Positions 10,331 to 22,980 of a stretch of 64,000 nt of DNA are shown piece by piece. The position numbers and the translations under genes were made by a program. The notes beneath the pieces were generated by a model. It was given only the letters and a program-made list of their open reading frames with translations, was not told the origin of the DNA and did not search any database. Each line of letters opens with the position of its first letter. Position 1 is the stretch's first letter. Origin of the DNA: Sphagnum magellanicum (lineage: Eukaryota; Streptophyta; Sphagnopsida; Sphagnales; Sphagnaceae); assembly GCA_021904315.1 (NCBI GenBank), contig CM038919.1, positions 8,618,001-8,682,000 of the forward strand. Direction: 5' to 3'.

Positions 10331-13300
10331 GACAATTTAATAAACATGTGCAATAAATTTTGACTTAATTGTAAATGAATTTTTTTAGTCAAAAGTAGAA
10401 TGTTAACTTTTTTTGATCATAGATTATGAACAATATTTAACAAACTTAGAATCAATTCATGGGTGGCCTTGAAATTATAATGACATGTGATTTTTATCAA
10501 ACACCTAGTATACAAGATTCATGGATTTTCAAATCTAAAGATGATGGTTTTAATTTCTTGAACATTTTTTTGGCATGAAGATGTTTTAAAATGTTATGAA
10601 TTAAAATAAAATTTGTGAAAAAATGATATGCAATTTATTTTGAATAACAATACAAACATTTCAAGATATAAATTTCACCAATCAAACATGTTTAAGAAAT
10701 GAACCAAAATATTATATATTGCCACATTTATTTTACACAAATGCAAAGATTATCATGCATATCAATATGCTTTTGAAAACACATTTGGTGATACATTTAC
10801 ATTTGTTGCACAAGATGCATTTGATACATGTCTCCTTCACTTCAAATTATCAACCATCCCAAGTCAAACAATGAAACATGTTAGTAGAATTATGTGTATA
10901 TAATTATGTAACATCACATAGACTAATTAATTGGGCAAGAAAAACATTTTAAGGTTACGAGTGAAAATCTTTTAAGGTGTACCACCTAGGATGAAAAGGA
11001 CTTAATCCTTATTGCAGTCCTTTTTTTCCCTATATTTTGATCCCCATCAAAATTAATGAGTTAAAAGTGGCAAATATTTCATAAGTACCATATTTTAAAC
11101 CATTACAATTATAGATTCTATCATATTTATCCATAAATGTGTTTTTAAATGATAAAGAAAGGCTAAATAAAAAATATTGAAAATGGTGATGTTGTGATAG
11201 GATTTTGGTATGCTTTAAAAAAATTGGACCTTTATATAGAAACATCATTGGAGTCCTTAAAATTTTACATGGATTTTTTTTACATATGCATTAAAAAAAT
11301 AAAAAAATAGAAAATTGCACACTAATAAAATATTCTCTATGTTTAATAAAAATCAAACACCAATTGAAAGTGAAACAAAAATTAGTGATAATCCATTATA
11401 CATGATTACCAAAATCAAAATTTGTACACAATTAATTGTTATATTTACAATACATCAAATGTAATGTTTAATTCTTGATTGTTTAACATATGATGTTAAA
11501 TCATGCATTACAAAACATGATTTAACATCATATGTTTCATTATCAATAATTTGTTCAAAAGAACAATTATATTTATTATATCCATTATCAAGCAAAAACT
11601 TTCAAGTGTATTCTATTGTCAAAGAAGAAATAGATTACCTTCAAACTAACATGAAATACAATTTTTAAAAATCCATTTAACAATGTATCATGTAAATCAT
11701 ATAATCATTCAACACTTAATACCCATTTTTTGAATTTGCATTTTAGAAATATTTTAGTGGATCCAAACTTACTAGCATCACATATTATTTGTCTTAATGA
11801 AACAAAAGTATTAAACATTTATGTGAACAATAAAAAGTGAAATGTTTTAAAAAACTAATTTCATGTTTTTTCTTGTGACAATTGTTATGGAACAATGATA
11901 CTTTACAATATTTAATTATGTTATTGTCACAAACAAGCAATATAAAATATTTTGGTGCAGAATTCATTACTACATATTTCAACAAAATTATAAATTAAAG
12001 CATTTAATATACTTTCAATTTATAAACCTCCTAACATTTATCTTTTCTTTCAATATTGAATGAAAATTTGCAAAATATCCCTTTGTTAAAATATCTAACA
12101 TAAGCAATTGGTGATTTCAACACATAAACATGTTAAGCACAACATTTGAATCAATATCACTACAAGATTTCATGAAGAATTACCATTTCAATATCACACT
12201 TACAAAAATGACAAGTATTTATAATAGAAAAATTAATTATAAATGGATTAATGTACCTAGACACAACATGTTATTTTGGATGAATACATGTTTATTGGTC
12301 ATATCATAAACCTATATATTTTACATTTAAACTACCAAATCATGTTCCCCATTTTGTATTACCTTGATTTTTTTGTGTTTTGTCCATCACACATTTGTTT
12401 CAACATACAAGGCCCGCAAAACAACCTTTTCAAAACATACTTAACACTTTTCATAGTTACATACATTTCAAAAATTAGTTACAAAACTTGTTGAAATAAT
12501 TTGGAATTTCAAAATTAACATGTGCAATAATGATGAACTATATGAACATTAATGCCAAAATTGTTGCATATTTATTCCTCATGTTGAAATCATCCTCTAC
12601 TACATAGTAGATTGTCATTCATAGTGCAGAGTATAACCATGCCCAAGTATGTGTTTAGGAAGTGCTTATAAAGGTTCCTTGAACAATGGGCAACACAAAA
12701 GCTTTTATGCAAGCTTTTTGGAACTAGGTTCCCAACGAATAAAAATAAAGGTAATTATCCCTTCCTCATTATCTTCAATCTATTCAATAGCAATGGTACC
12801 CTTATGCTTCAATGTTGTTCCATTCATTTCATGTTTTCAACCTTTACATGTTATGAATAAAATTTTATATAAATTTTTTTTTCATACTTTGTGACTTTGT
12901 TTTGGATTATCATGTTTCATGATTGGATTCAAGTTTAGTCTTATTTTTGTTAGGGTTTTGTTGTAATTATTGTGAAAAATCAAAATTCATTTGTCATAAT
13001 GGTTTTCATACCTGTGACACCAACTAACAAATATTTGTAACATTCAAGTGTCATTCAATCATGAAATAATTGCCACTATTTGAAGACTTAATATGTACAC
13101 TGGGAATATCATTAGTAACAATTGATGTTCAAGCACTAGTTAAAGATTTTACCTACGGTTTCTTGAAGCTTTTATAATTATTTTTGTTATCAATCTCCAT
13201 TCCTTGAAACTATGCTAGTGAAATGACATTCTTGGAGTTTCTAGTTACCAATAGCCATAGGTGGTCAAATATCCTCACTAAACCACATGTATTAGTTCTC

Positions 13301-15760
13301 ACCTACAAATTAAGCGTACCAAAATCCCCAATTGGTGGTTATTAACATGTATTGTGCATACCCAACCAATATTAATTTCAAAACAACCACTCCACCTAGT
13401 TTTATCATAGTGCCTGAAATCTAGTTTATAAGGTTCAATCTGACAATTGCCATCAACCCCAATTCTTTCAAGTTCAAGTTTGTCCATTCAATTTGAAATG
13501 TAATTTTTAGGCAAATTTGATTCAATCAAGAACAAAGATAGGAAATCAATTTGTTGAAATTGCAAGAAGGCAACTATATGTTTAAAAGATGCCATATCAA
13601 CATAAATTTAGTTTTCCAAGTTGGAAACTCCCAATTTATTTCATGGTGGCAAGGACATGTCCTTTAACAACATGTCCTTCATTTGATGCATGTTATAACC
13701 ACCTTTCCATGTGCCTTAGTTTCACCTTCAATTTTTTGAAGAATTTGTATTTCCCCACATGCAATGTCATAGAGGTTTGTGATGAATAGTTTCAACTACA
13801 CAATTTAGTTTGATTAAGTTACTAGTTGGCATGTTTCAAAAGAAAACTAATCTTCTTTTAGTATGCCAATCAATTGTGAATTGTGACCCTTGCTTATCAA
13901 TCATCCCTTGCACCATACCACATATAATAATCCTACTATTGATAAGCTTGGGTTGGAATTAAGAAATAACTTTCCATGTTGTATAATTATCTTTATTGGT
14001 GTTGCAAAAGTAGATAATAAGCATTGATAGGCATAACACACGTAAGTTATAAGGGAAAGGAAATTAAGAGTTATGTTTTTGAATAATTGATATTATACAA
14101 GTTTTGCCTAATTATTACATGTATTAGAAAGACAAAGATCCATCCATTTGGAAATGGAAACTATTTTCAAGCAAGGTGACATGAGGGGAAGATAGTGTTT
14201 GGAGTAATGGCACAAGCATTAAGATATACTTACCCATCACTAATCATCAATTGATGATCGAACACTTTTGAATCCTTTTAGTTTTTTGTGTGTCTTGAAT
14301 GATGTAAAAATTTATGAGGGCACCAAAATAAGGTATCTCTATCAACTCTAGAGGCAAAGGGACAACACGAAAAAACAAAAAACATGTTGAAATCACATTA
14401 TGTGTTTTTATAGAAAGTAACCCTTTGTTTTTAGACCTCATGTCTTTCTTATTTCTTGTCCATTTTTAGTGTTCTAAAAGGCTATGAATGTGCCAAGTAA
14501 AGCTTTACATTACCTCTTTTTGATGCAAAAAAACAAAAAAAAAAAATGATGAAAAAGATGAATGTGTTGGAATTTTAAAGTATAAATTAAGCCAATGACT
14601 AAACACTAACCTCACCTACTTTTGACAACTATATTTTCCTTGTTTTTGGGGGGGGGGGGTGGGGTTTGTTTTGAGTAATTTAAATGGCCTTGAGTACACT
14701 AGGAATGTCTTAAGATTTGAAGCTCTTTAAAAGTTGAAATGTTCGGCCATTAGCTTGTCTACCTATACTTTTCATATTTGTCCCATACCTTGGAACCATT
14801 TTTTATTATTTTATGGACAAATAGAATCAAGAAAATGAATCCAAAACATATTGCTCTTTGAATTCAAAATACATTCAGGCAAATCACTAAAAAGAAAATT
14901 AGAATAAAGCGACAGTGGAGAAAGTTGGTGAAAAATGTGTTTTTATCATACATTTGTGAAAGTTAAGCTTCAAAACAAGACAATGAAATAAATTTCCTAC
15001 TAAACTCAATTGAACATTTTGGAAATGAACATTGCATTACTTTGAAACATTGGCCATGTTATGTTGATTTTAGGAAAGATTGGGGGCAAGTTTTGGAGTT
15101 CCCAACTAGGAAAATTTGTTTAGGAAACAACTTCAAAGTGGTTTGGGCTAGAGTGAAAAACATGTTTGAAAACATAACTTGTGATTTGCAAAACAAAAAA
15201 CAAAGGTGATTGTTAGTTTAAGAACATGAACGAGTAAAATGAAATTATGAAATTATGCACTTGAAAGCCATTATTTTCATTTCATCTAAAGTATAGTTTT
15301 GAAAAAGTTCATGGCTAGGGTTTTAGGAAAGCAATTTAGGTGAGAAAAACATGTTAGTTTCTCATTTATTTATCTTTTTCTTGTGTGTTGTTTTCAAGAC
15401 GAGTTTTCATTTTGTCCCCAATTTTGATGAAACTAGAGACCTATAGCCCCAATTTGGGGCACTTTACAAATGACTCTATAAGATATTCACATTTTGAACT
15501 TCTTGTCTTCCAAATAATTTGATAAAATATTTCCGTATCTAGTGTAGAATTCATTTAGTTACATTATCACAAATTCCATTGCCTAAAAACAATAGAATTA
15601 TAGTGAGCAATTTTTTTTTGTTATCAACTTTTGGAATTGTTTTTTCCTACTGTAAATGCATTTTTACATGCATTTCTAGTGTAAATTATGCATTGTAAAG
15701 TACAAGGTCAATGTTGTCATAATCTTAAACCTATGTAGATCTTTGGGATGTAGGAGTGAG
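10331..15760. other. Long AT-rich stretch without recognised gene
   Basis: No protein motif, tRNA or structured repeat that I could support. It includes a run of 12 G at 14648-14659. Short ORFs of up to 81 codons (for example 12649-12894) look like chance. It may contain decayed Helitron helicase or other transposon sequence beyond recognition by eye. Confidence 0.35.
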
Positions 15761-15767
15761 AAGGTTC

Positions 15768-15850
15768 TTACACCTATTCCTTAAGAGTGGGAGGAAGCTT
15801 ATGCTTACAAGTGAACATAATTTCCATCCCACTCTTAAGGAGTAGGTGTA
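15768..15850. repeat. Near-perfect inverted repeat (hairpin)
   Basis: The left arm TACACCTATTCCTTAAGAGT (from 15769) through GGGA pairs with a right arm ending ACTCTTAAGGAGTAGGTGTA at 15850, with one mismatch over about 24 bases and a roughly 35-base loop. A run of C (15856-15875) follows at once. It could be a small foldback element or the core of one. Confidence 0.7.
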
Positions 15851-16273
15851 AAACACCCCCCCTCCCCCCCCCCCCTTTTTTTAGGAAGGATCTTCATGGA
15901 CATAAGGTGCCCTTCAAATACAATAAGAATATTTTCTAGTGCTTTAGGTTATTAATAAAGACATTAGTAATTGGCTTTAAATGTTCATACACATCTTTTT
16001 TTTTCTATTCCCACAAGAAAGACCTTTCATTTTTGGAGACCAAGGGGTCAATACAATATAAATGGTTTCATGGGTCCGATATTATGGGCTTTCTAGGGTT
16101 GCAATCCTAGGATGAAAAGTTGAAAACTAAATAAAGTATTATGATAATTTAAAATGGATTGCTAAAGTTTTAGGCTAATTTTTTTTCTTTCATCGTAACC
16201 ATATGAGAATATAAGTTTATCAATCCTTGTATAAATCAACATTAGTAAGCAATGAGTACTAATTGATAATATG

Positions 16274-17032
16274 GGTGCAAGTACGTAGATAGGAGCCAAT
16301 GGGATTACTTTACAAAAGGACTATGAATCCTTTTTAGTCATTTTTCACTTTTTCATATGAAAGAATTTTTTAATGAAATCTTTTGCAACTTGTTATTAAA
16401 AATACATATAGTTGCCCCAATAAATCACATGTTTTGTGTTAATCATTGTTGAATAAATATGAATTTTTCAAAGTGTGTAAATTTTGCGTTTCATCTTGAA
16501 AATTTATAATAATTTTGAATCATAACAAAATATATTAATTACTTTAGGTTTTTGTTCTATTATCATGAACTACAACTTTATTTTTTATGTCATGCACATT
16601 ACATCCCATTTACATGTGGCAAAGGATTCTTAAAAAAATTTAAATTTGAAAAATACTTGGAATTTTAGAATTTTAGAATTCCATATCTTTTAAATTGTGA
16701 ATGATTTTTGAACTTGGGTAGTAGGTTACTATCATCAAAAAAAGTTTACCATCAAAATTATGTTATTACAATAGTTTTTTGCTTAGTCCTTTGTAAAATT
16801 AATCACAATTTGATGCAACACCTATTCAAGTTCAAACATCCTTTTTCAAAATCAAAACCCAAATTTAATTTAATATAATTTGAATTCCTTAACATTCATA
16901 TTAGTCATTTAACACAACTTGGAATGATTAACAAAAATTTAAAATGTCAAGAGAAAAACATATGTAAAAAATTTCACAATTTTCACCACTATTTTACATG
17001 GTTTTTGGTTCTTATCTTTGTACTCGCACCCT
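16274..17032 (-). mobile_element. ~750-bp TIR element, copy 1
   Basis: The ends are imperfect inverted repeats: GGGTGCAAGTACGTAGATAG at 16274 versus GGGTGCGAGTACAAAGATAA read inward from 17032. It shares its length with the 38216-38962 copy in opposite orientation; for example GGGGCAACTATATGTATTTT and the flanking AACAAGTT string occur in both. It has no coding capacity, so it is a non-autonomous DNA-transposon-like repeat. A target-site duplication could not be confirmed. The transposon superfamily is unknown. Confidence 0.65.
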
Positions 17033-17499
17033 ACACAATGAACATTGTCTCTTGCAAGTCATACCCATGGTGACCATTCCCAAAGTAAAAGAAAATAGGT
17101 CCCTAGGCCATTCAAACATAAATGGGACTAGAAAAAACAAGCAATTAATCTTTAATGGTTTTACTTAATATGAAAAGTTCAAACAAAATCAAGATAAATG
17201 ATGAACCATAGAATAAGGTTATGAATTTGATAAATAAAGCAACCTAGAGAAGATCTACTACCACTATGTTTCCATTGATCAACCCCACATTGGTTTCAAT
17301 TCTCAAATATCAAGCCAAAAGTTTACCCCAAAGTCTCGAAAGATGCAAATGTGAATTGGTCCCACATTTTCAACAAACATTTCCCAACTTATCATAGTAC
17401 CATTACCATTTTAGCATAAATTAAATTATTTTTCATTTTGTTGAACTTTTGAAATTTTATTCATTATTTGTGCTGAAATTTTAATAAATTTAAACATTC

Positions 17500-17600
17500 A
17501 ACCATTAGGATTTGAATCACAGACCTTTCACAACAACGACTTAAAATTGAAGCAATCTAAACACATTAAACTACTCCATATTATTGACAAAACCTTGTTT
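17500..17600 (-). repeat. Possible tRNA-derived SINE fragment
   Basis: On the minus strand an A-box-like TAGTTTAATGTG is followed about 50 bases later by a B-box-like GTGATTCAAATCC, with tRNA-like spacing. The body is not otherwise tRNA-like. This is weaker than the other two SINE-like pieces. Confidence 0.35.
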
Positions 17601-17794
17601 ATTATTTTGTATACTCATTACCCACCAAAAATTTCAAAATTAAAAAACCAAGGGCCGAAGTTAAGATTTTGAATTTAAATAATTATTCAATAGTTTGTTG
17701 TCGAAATGATAAAGGCACTACAATATTTGAACTGTTATTGGTTTGGAAGGAAAGTCCAGTTCTCTTGCTAAGATTAAGTAGTGTTCCTATTGTT

Positions 17795-18222
17795 ATAGCA
17801 ATAGGCCAAAATGATGACCAACAGTTTTGGGATTCAAAAATACATGTAGGCAATGGGTAGGTTGAAGCATGCACTCAAGGCACCTTGATTTTTTTCCTTT
17901 TAAGTTTTGGGTTGGTGGGTGGGTTGGGGGGTGGACGGGGTGGGGGATGACTTTTTTCATTTTCCTTTTGTTCCCAATGTGTTCCCCAGGTGTGTTCCCA
18001 ATAGCACCTCGCTTTATCCCATATGTTTTGCCAAAAGTCCTCCCCTTCTCACCTGTATAGGTGGGGCAAAGGGGAGGCACTCAATCTTTCAATAGAATCT
18101 TTTATTTTAGGGGAGCCTCCATAATTTCAACTTTTTTTTTTGCGATGAACCAATCAAAATAACTTGTTGCAAAAAAAAAAAAAAAAAGTTGGACTTGTGA
18201 GGCACCCCCAACTAATTAATAT
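17795..18222 (+). repeat. GTTCCCAAT-type dispersed repeat, copy A
   Basis: First of seven copies of a 430-470 bp repeat. Landmarks in order: GGCCAAAATGATGACCAACA; GCATGCACTCAAGGCACCTT; a G-rich stretch; GTTCCCAATAGCACCTCGCT; CCCATATGTTTTGCC; GGGGAGCCTCCA; and the end GAGGCACCCCCAACTAATTA. The short ORFs on either strand here are by-products of the repeat. The 5' end is eroded. Confidence 0.8.
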
Positions 18223-18229
18223 CAATCGG

Positions 18230-18734
18230 GCCTATACATTTGGAAATCATCTCACTTTTAAACTTGATTTTGGATGGTCAATTTTTTAAATACTTTATCA
18301 TGCCGTTTACTCCCCTACAAACTTCAGGCTCATCAATGTGAGGCCTTGCACAATTCAACTTCATGCTCTATTAGAAACAGTCCCCCATGAACACATGTTC
18401 TACTTTATTTTTTAAAATTTGACTTCTATATGTCACGCTGCCAGTGGACCTTAGAGCCATCTACTCAAACCCTTTGATGAGTAGGGGTGCACTGAGCTAG
18501 TTTGGAAATGCTTAGATCTATGGAGCAAGAGTCATTTGAATATTGAACAGTTTTGTCAAAGAAAATTTAATAAAATCAAAACTAAGTACTTTGGAGAAAG
18601 TGGGGCTTGGTCTTGGTATTATTGAAAAGAAGAGTGTGGGGGGCGCAGGGGGGCCTTTTGAGTCGGGAGTCGGGAGTTGGGCCTTTTCAATTGGGAGTTG
18701 GCCCAACTCCCCACTCACGACTCCCAAATCCTAA
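18230..18734. other. Stretch between repeat copies, with a GGGAGTCGGGAGTTGGG cluster
   Basis: No gene seen. Around 18660-18725 the string GGGAGT(C/T)(G/T)GGGAGTTGG recurs and partly pairs with CCCAACTCCCCACTC, giving local tandem and inverted structure. The ORFs covering it (18518-18855, both strands) have repeat-derived composition. Confidence 0.4.
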
Positions 18735-19050
18735 ACTTACCTTTTCAGTTTATATACATGAGAGTTCAACTTTGAGCAAACCATATGGGATAAAATTAAG
18801 GTGTTATTGGGAATGTCTTAGGGAACAACTTGGGAACCTCAAGGGAACACAATGACAACATGTTGAGAATACATTGGAACAAGGAAGAAAAAACAAAAAA
18901 TAACTCCCCGCACCTGACCCCACCCCCAAAAGGAAAAACAGGGCCCATCATGAGTGCATGCTGAGCCTTCCCATTGGCTGCATGAAATTTCTATTTCCAA
19001 AACTGTTTGTCACCATTTTTGGCCTGGGCTAATGGCAGGGGCAGAAATTT
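18735..19050 (-). repeat. GTTCCCAAT-type dispersed repeat, copy D
   Basis: Reverse-strand copy. Read on the minus strand it runs ATTAGCCCAGGCCAAAAATG, a GAAATTTCATGCAGCCAATG block, GTTCCC-rich spacer, then CCAATAACACC and TATCCCATATGG. The 3' part of the unit is missing. Its 5' end abuts the 3' end of copy E, so D and E lie head to tail. Confidence 0.75.
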
Positions 19051-19069
19051 GGGGACAGTGGGGACCCAT

Positions 19070-19498
19070 GCTATATAATTAGTTTTGAGGGATGTGCCAT
19101 TAAAGCTCAAATTTTTCTTTTGCAACAAGCCTCTTTGATTGGTCCATCACAAAAGAAATTCTGAAACTTTCAAGACTCCCCTAGTGTAGAAGTATTCATA
19201 CCAAACATACAAACCTATAAGTCCCAACATTCATCCACTTATATAGGTTCCAAAAGGCAATGAGACAAAGTGAGGTGCTAGAGGGAACATGTTGAGGAAT
19301 ATGTTAAGAACTTTGAAAACATGTTGGGAACTTGACGAGACCACATTGGGAACAACTAAACCCAAAAAATCTAACCCACAGATTCTCCCCCGGTTTAAGT
19401 GCACCCTGAGCCCTCTCATTGGTTGCATGAAATTTCTATTTCCAAACCTGTTTGTGGCCATTTTCAACCTGGGCTAATACCCCCATTATAAACTAGGG
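19070..19498 (-). repeat. GTTCCCAAT-type dispersed repeat, copy E
   Basis: Read on the minus strand it starts CTAGTTTATAATGGGGGTAT, the intact 5' terminus also seen in copy B. It continues through GAAATTTCATGCAACCAATG and the GTTCCC spacer, and reaches the ACCAATCAAAGAGGCTTGTT block of the 3' part near 19120. It is tandem with copy D. Confidence 0.75.
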
Positions 19499-19499
19499 G

Positions 19500-20636
19500 T
19501 CTATCTCAAATCTCGAGAAAATGATGGTAGAAATATTTGATTCTACCTAAGAACAGAACACCCTACCTGTTTGCCCAAATGCACCAAAAAGCCATGCTTC
19601 AGAAGAGACAAAGAATTGAGAGTCTGAGACATCATGCAACAATGTATTTTTAAAGAATTTTTGTGGGAAGTCAAAGTGGAGATCATCCATAGGAAGATGT
19701 AAAAAAAAGTGGCTATTACATCCTTAGGAAGATTTAGCCAAATCTGATTATCAACCATGTACGAAATACAAATCTTTAAGCATCCTTCTATGTCTTTTTG
19801 GTGATACAATAAGAACCAATATATAGAAATCTGATGATATTCTTACTTTCATTTCTCAATTCTGGTGGTTGAAATCCTCCATAATCACTTCATTTTCTGA
19901 AATTTGAAATTATATTTTTGGCGAAATTTCTACAATTAAAAAAATGCTGCTATGGGACTAGCTACCTCTTACAACTTACAAGAACCAAAGGTGGAAGTAT
20001 TGCTTGGCCACACATGTGCCATGTGGCTTGCTACTTACATCTTTCATGGGGGAGTCATAAAGCTGAAATGTGAAGGACCACATGGCCCAAACCACAACAA
20101 CCAATTACATCATCATGGATCTATCTATCTAACCCATGGGAATCTCAATAAGTATTGGTCGTATGCAGTCTGAATTGGAAAGTTATGAGGGCCAGGGTAA
20201 ACAAGCGCCCACGTTGGTACCTTCACCTTTTTTATTGAGGCCTGCCTCTTAGTGAGCATATTAAGCCCAAGAAATGTTAGATACGAACTCAGAGACTCTG
20301 ATGTAGTCTATGCATGGGATGTTTGCAACATTTAGAAATAACTTAAATGAAATTTGGGATTTTTCCCATGGTGCCAACATGGGTGCGGGTGCACCCAAGG
20401 CAGTTGTAGGTACCCATTGAGCAGACAATGGTCATGTGAAAAGATAATAAATCTGGGCTCTTTGTGCTCAAGGTACCCATATCACACCTCCTCACAACCT
20501 TTCTCTCTTGCGAGTTGTATATTTTGGAGGTTTGTCTGGATGGGTTATTTATACAAGTTTGGTATGAAAATATTTGACAATCCTCTAATACCACTACGAG
20601 GCTAGTATGAAAGAAAAATTTAACTGGGATCAGGCT
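19500..20636. other. Stretch without recognised gene
   Basis: Slightly GC-richer than the AT-rich flanks, but no domain was recognised in its ORFs (for example 19543-19809 minus, 19952-20173 plus, 20343-20669 minus). It could be transposon sequence or non-coding DNA. Confidence 0.3.
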
Positions 20637-20960
20637 GATACTGTAGTACCTTTTCAGCTTCGGCACCAATTATATTATTTTTAGTTTTGCCAAAATTTTC
20701 AAAAAAACACAAATCAAAAACTTGAATATTTGGTTAAGGTAGCCAGATTCAAACCAACACTCTCCTCATTCAACTCATGTTGTCCTTCTCATTGAACACA
20801 AGTTGTATTTGATTAGTCTTACTTAAAGTACAATATTGTATTTAAATTATTATATCTCGAAATTTTCAAAATCACAAACTGTGATGTCAAAACAGAAACT
20901 TCAATATATATTAAATTATTCAGCACTACTCTGCCCAACCTGAAAAGGTACTACAGTATG
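20637..20960. mobile_element. MITE with perfect 19-bp terminal inverted repeats
   Basis: TACTGTAGTACCTTTTCAG at 20639-20657 is matched exactly by its reverse complement at 20940-20958. The match extends imperfectly inward (CTTCGGCAC against the complement of GCCCAAC). If the outer TA is the target-site duplication, the TIR begins CTGTAGTACC and the element is Tc1/mariner-like in target choice. It is about 320 bp, has no coding capacity, and is AT-rich inside. The conserved ends suggest it is younger than its surroundings. Confidence 0.8.
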
Positions 20961-22109
20961 TTAAAAAGTTTGATATCCCTCCACTCAACTCTGGTATGTG
21001 AAGTATGAAATGAAGTATTCACCTTTTCTGTGTTGGAATATCCACGTTTGCTAAATTTGAGAAACCCCCAACTTTTCCTTCTCCTCCTGAGTTCTTTCCT
21101 TGACTTAATCTATTTTTAACTTGGGGAAGTGCGAGCATAAAGTAAAGAAAGAAAAAAAGGGAATTTGCATAGCATCAGGAAAGTTCACTTATTACTTTCA
21201 GTATGGCAAGGTTGGGCCCCCTCCTCCCTTTTAATTGTACTACTTTTGCTACTGAAAGGAGTGGTGGGGGGCATAGATAGGTGGGGAGGGACTCAGGGTT
21301 GCGTGTGAGAAGAGTCCCCAATAACAAGCAACTCTACAAGTGCTTTCTTGTATCAAGAAGCAGCTCTCAACTGGCTTTCATCCTTACATTGTGCCAAGTT
21401 TGTAAACAGGATGTACTCTATATTCCACCAAAGAGAGTACTCTATGTTCCATCAAAGAAAGAAAGAAACACCGGGGGACTTGAATCATGGTGTGGTTGTG
21501 AGAATGAGACGTATTCCAATTTGCATAGCTGCGGTAGTCCTCTCTATCTCTCTATCCTGAAAAACCATGAGGCCCACGACAATGCTTGTTTATTCGTATG
21601 CATCCTTTTCACCCTCTTAATTAGTAGACTAGCCAGTTGATTTGTGAGATTTGTTGCCCTTTGTTGAAGCATGAGCTAGACACCATAGATGATGAATATT
21701 ACCCATTGCCCACAAAATGAGTCTATGAAGAAGAAGATGATGGCACCATTGGACCACCATTGGCAAAATAAGTCAGTCAAGAAGATGGTCCCATTGGACC
21801 ACCTTTCTCAGGATTGCAACTCTTTTGGGTGCCCCATTCTCATGCACTTTTTCAGGCTTTTTCTTAAGTAGGACAGGTCGTCATCTGCTGGTTCCATTTT
21901 TTGGAAGACTCAGTTTCACTTGTAACGCGAATTCAGAGAGAAGAGTGTTGTGCCATCATTTTAATTTTTAAAGACCCACCGGTTCCCCCCCCCCCCGCCC
22001 CAAATTTCCAGGATCAGAGAACCGCTAGTTGTAGTTAATTATTAATAAATAAATTCAGAATCAAAGAGCGGCCTGTCCTGGTTATTTCAGGAAGGAACCC
22101 AATAAATAA
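20961..22109. other. Stretch without recognised gene
   Basis: ORFs up to 119 codons (21281-21640) have no recognisable domain. Around 21729-21820 a roughly 54-base segment is imperfectly duplicated in tandem (GGCACCATTGGACCACC and GGTCCCATTGGACCACC). No RNA gene seen. Confidence 0.3.
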
Positions 22110-22572
22110 GTACCCCCAGTTTATAATGGGGGTATTAGCCCAGGCCAAAAATGGTGACCAACAGTTTTTGAAATAGAAATTTCATGCAGCCAATGGGAAG
22201 GCCCAGCATGCACTCAAAGTGCCTTGATTTTTTTTCTTTTAAGTTTTGGGTGGGGGGGAGGATTTTTTTTTTTTTTTCCTTTGTTCCCAACGTGTACCCA
22301 ATGGGTTCCCAATGGGTTCCTTATGTTCTCAATGTGTTCCCCAAATGCGTTCCCAATAGCACCTCGCTTTAATCCCATATGTTTTGCCCAAAGTCCTTCC
22401 CTTCTCACCTATATAGTTGGGCCAAAGGGGGAGGCACTCCATCTTTCCGTAGAATCTTCTATTATGGGGAGCCTCCACAGTTCCATTTTTTTTTTGGCCA
22501 TGGGCCAATCAAATTGGCTCATTGCAAACAAAAAAAAGGTTGGACTTGTGAGGCACCCCCAACTAATTAATA
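22110..22572 (+). repeat. GTTCCCAAT-type dispersed repeat, copy B (most complete)
   Basis: The best-preserved copy. It begins TACCCCCAGTTTATAATGGG, itself a small hairpin, followed by GTATTAGCCCAGGCCAAAAA. It then has the GAAATTTCATGCAGCCAATG block, a run of GGGTTCCCAAT units, CAATAGCACCTCGCTTTAAT, GGGGAGCCTCCACAGTTCCA and the end GAGGCACCCCCAACTAATTA. It is followed within about 12 bases by the start of copy C. Confidence 0.85.
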
Positions 22573-22582
22573 TGGAACAGAA

Positions 22583-22980
22583 TAAGTACCCCCAGAATAG
22601 GTATAATGTGCTTTGTAGAAGGGTGCTTTGTAGAAGGGGTATTAACTGAGGCACAAAAATGGTGGCAACAATGTGTGGGAATAGAATATGCATGCAGCCA
22701 ATGAGTCGACTGAACATACACCCAAGAGGGTTCATCTTTTCCCCTTTTGGAGAGTGGGCGGGGGGTGAGGCGTGAGGATGGAATTTTTTAATGCGTGTGT
22801 TCCAATCATGTTCCAATCGATGTTCCCGAAGTTCTCAATGAGTTCCTCAAGGGTGTTCCCAATAGCACCTCATTTTATCCCATTTCCTTTGCCCAAAGTT
22901 GTCCCACTGCTATTTTTTGGGGGAGCCTTCCAAGTTTCAAGTTTTTTTGGAATAAATGGAGAATAGCTATGGAACAGTAG
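22583..22980 (+). repeat. GTTCCCAAT-type dispersed repeat, copy C
   Basis: Begins AAGTACCCCCAG, like copy B, and follows it head to tail. It carries a duplicated TGCTTTGTAGAAGGG near its start, the GCATGCAGCCAATGAG block, GTTCC-rich units, CCAATAGCACCTCATTTTAT and GGGGGAGCCTTCC. It ends near ATGGAACAG, the same string that separates B from C. Confidence 0.8.

Noticed and set aside
22224..22816. 141- and 135-codon ORFs in the 22 kb repeats
   Set aside because: They lie wholly within copies B and C of a non-coding repeat, and the frames are not kept in other copies.
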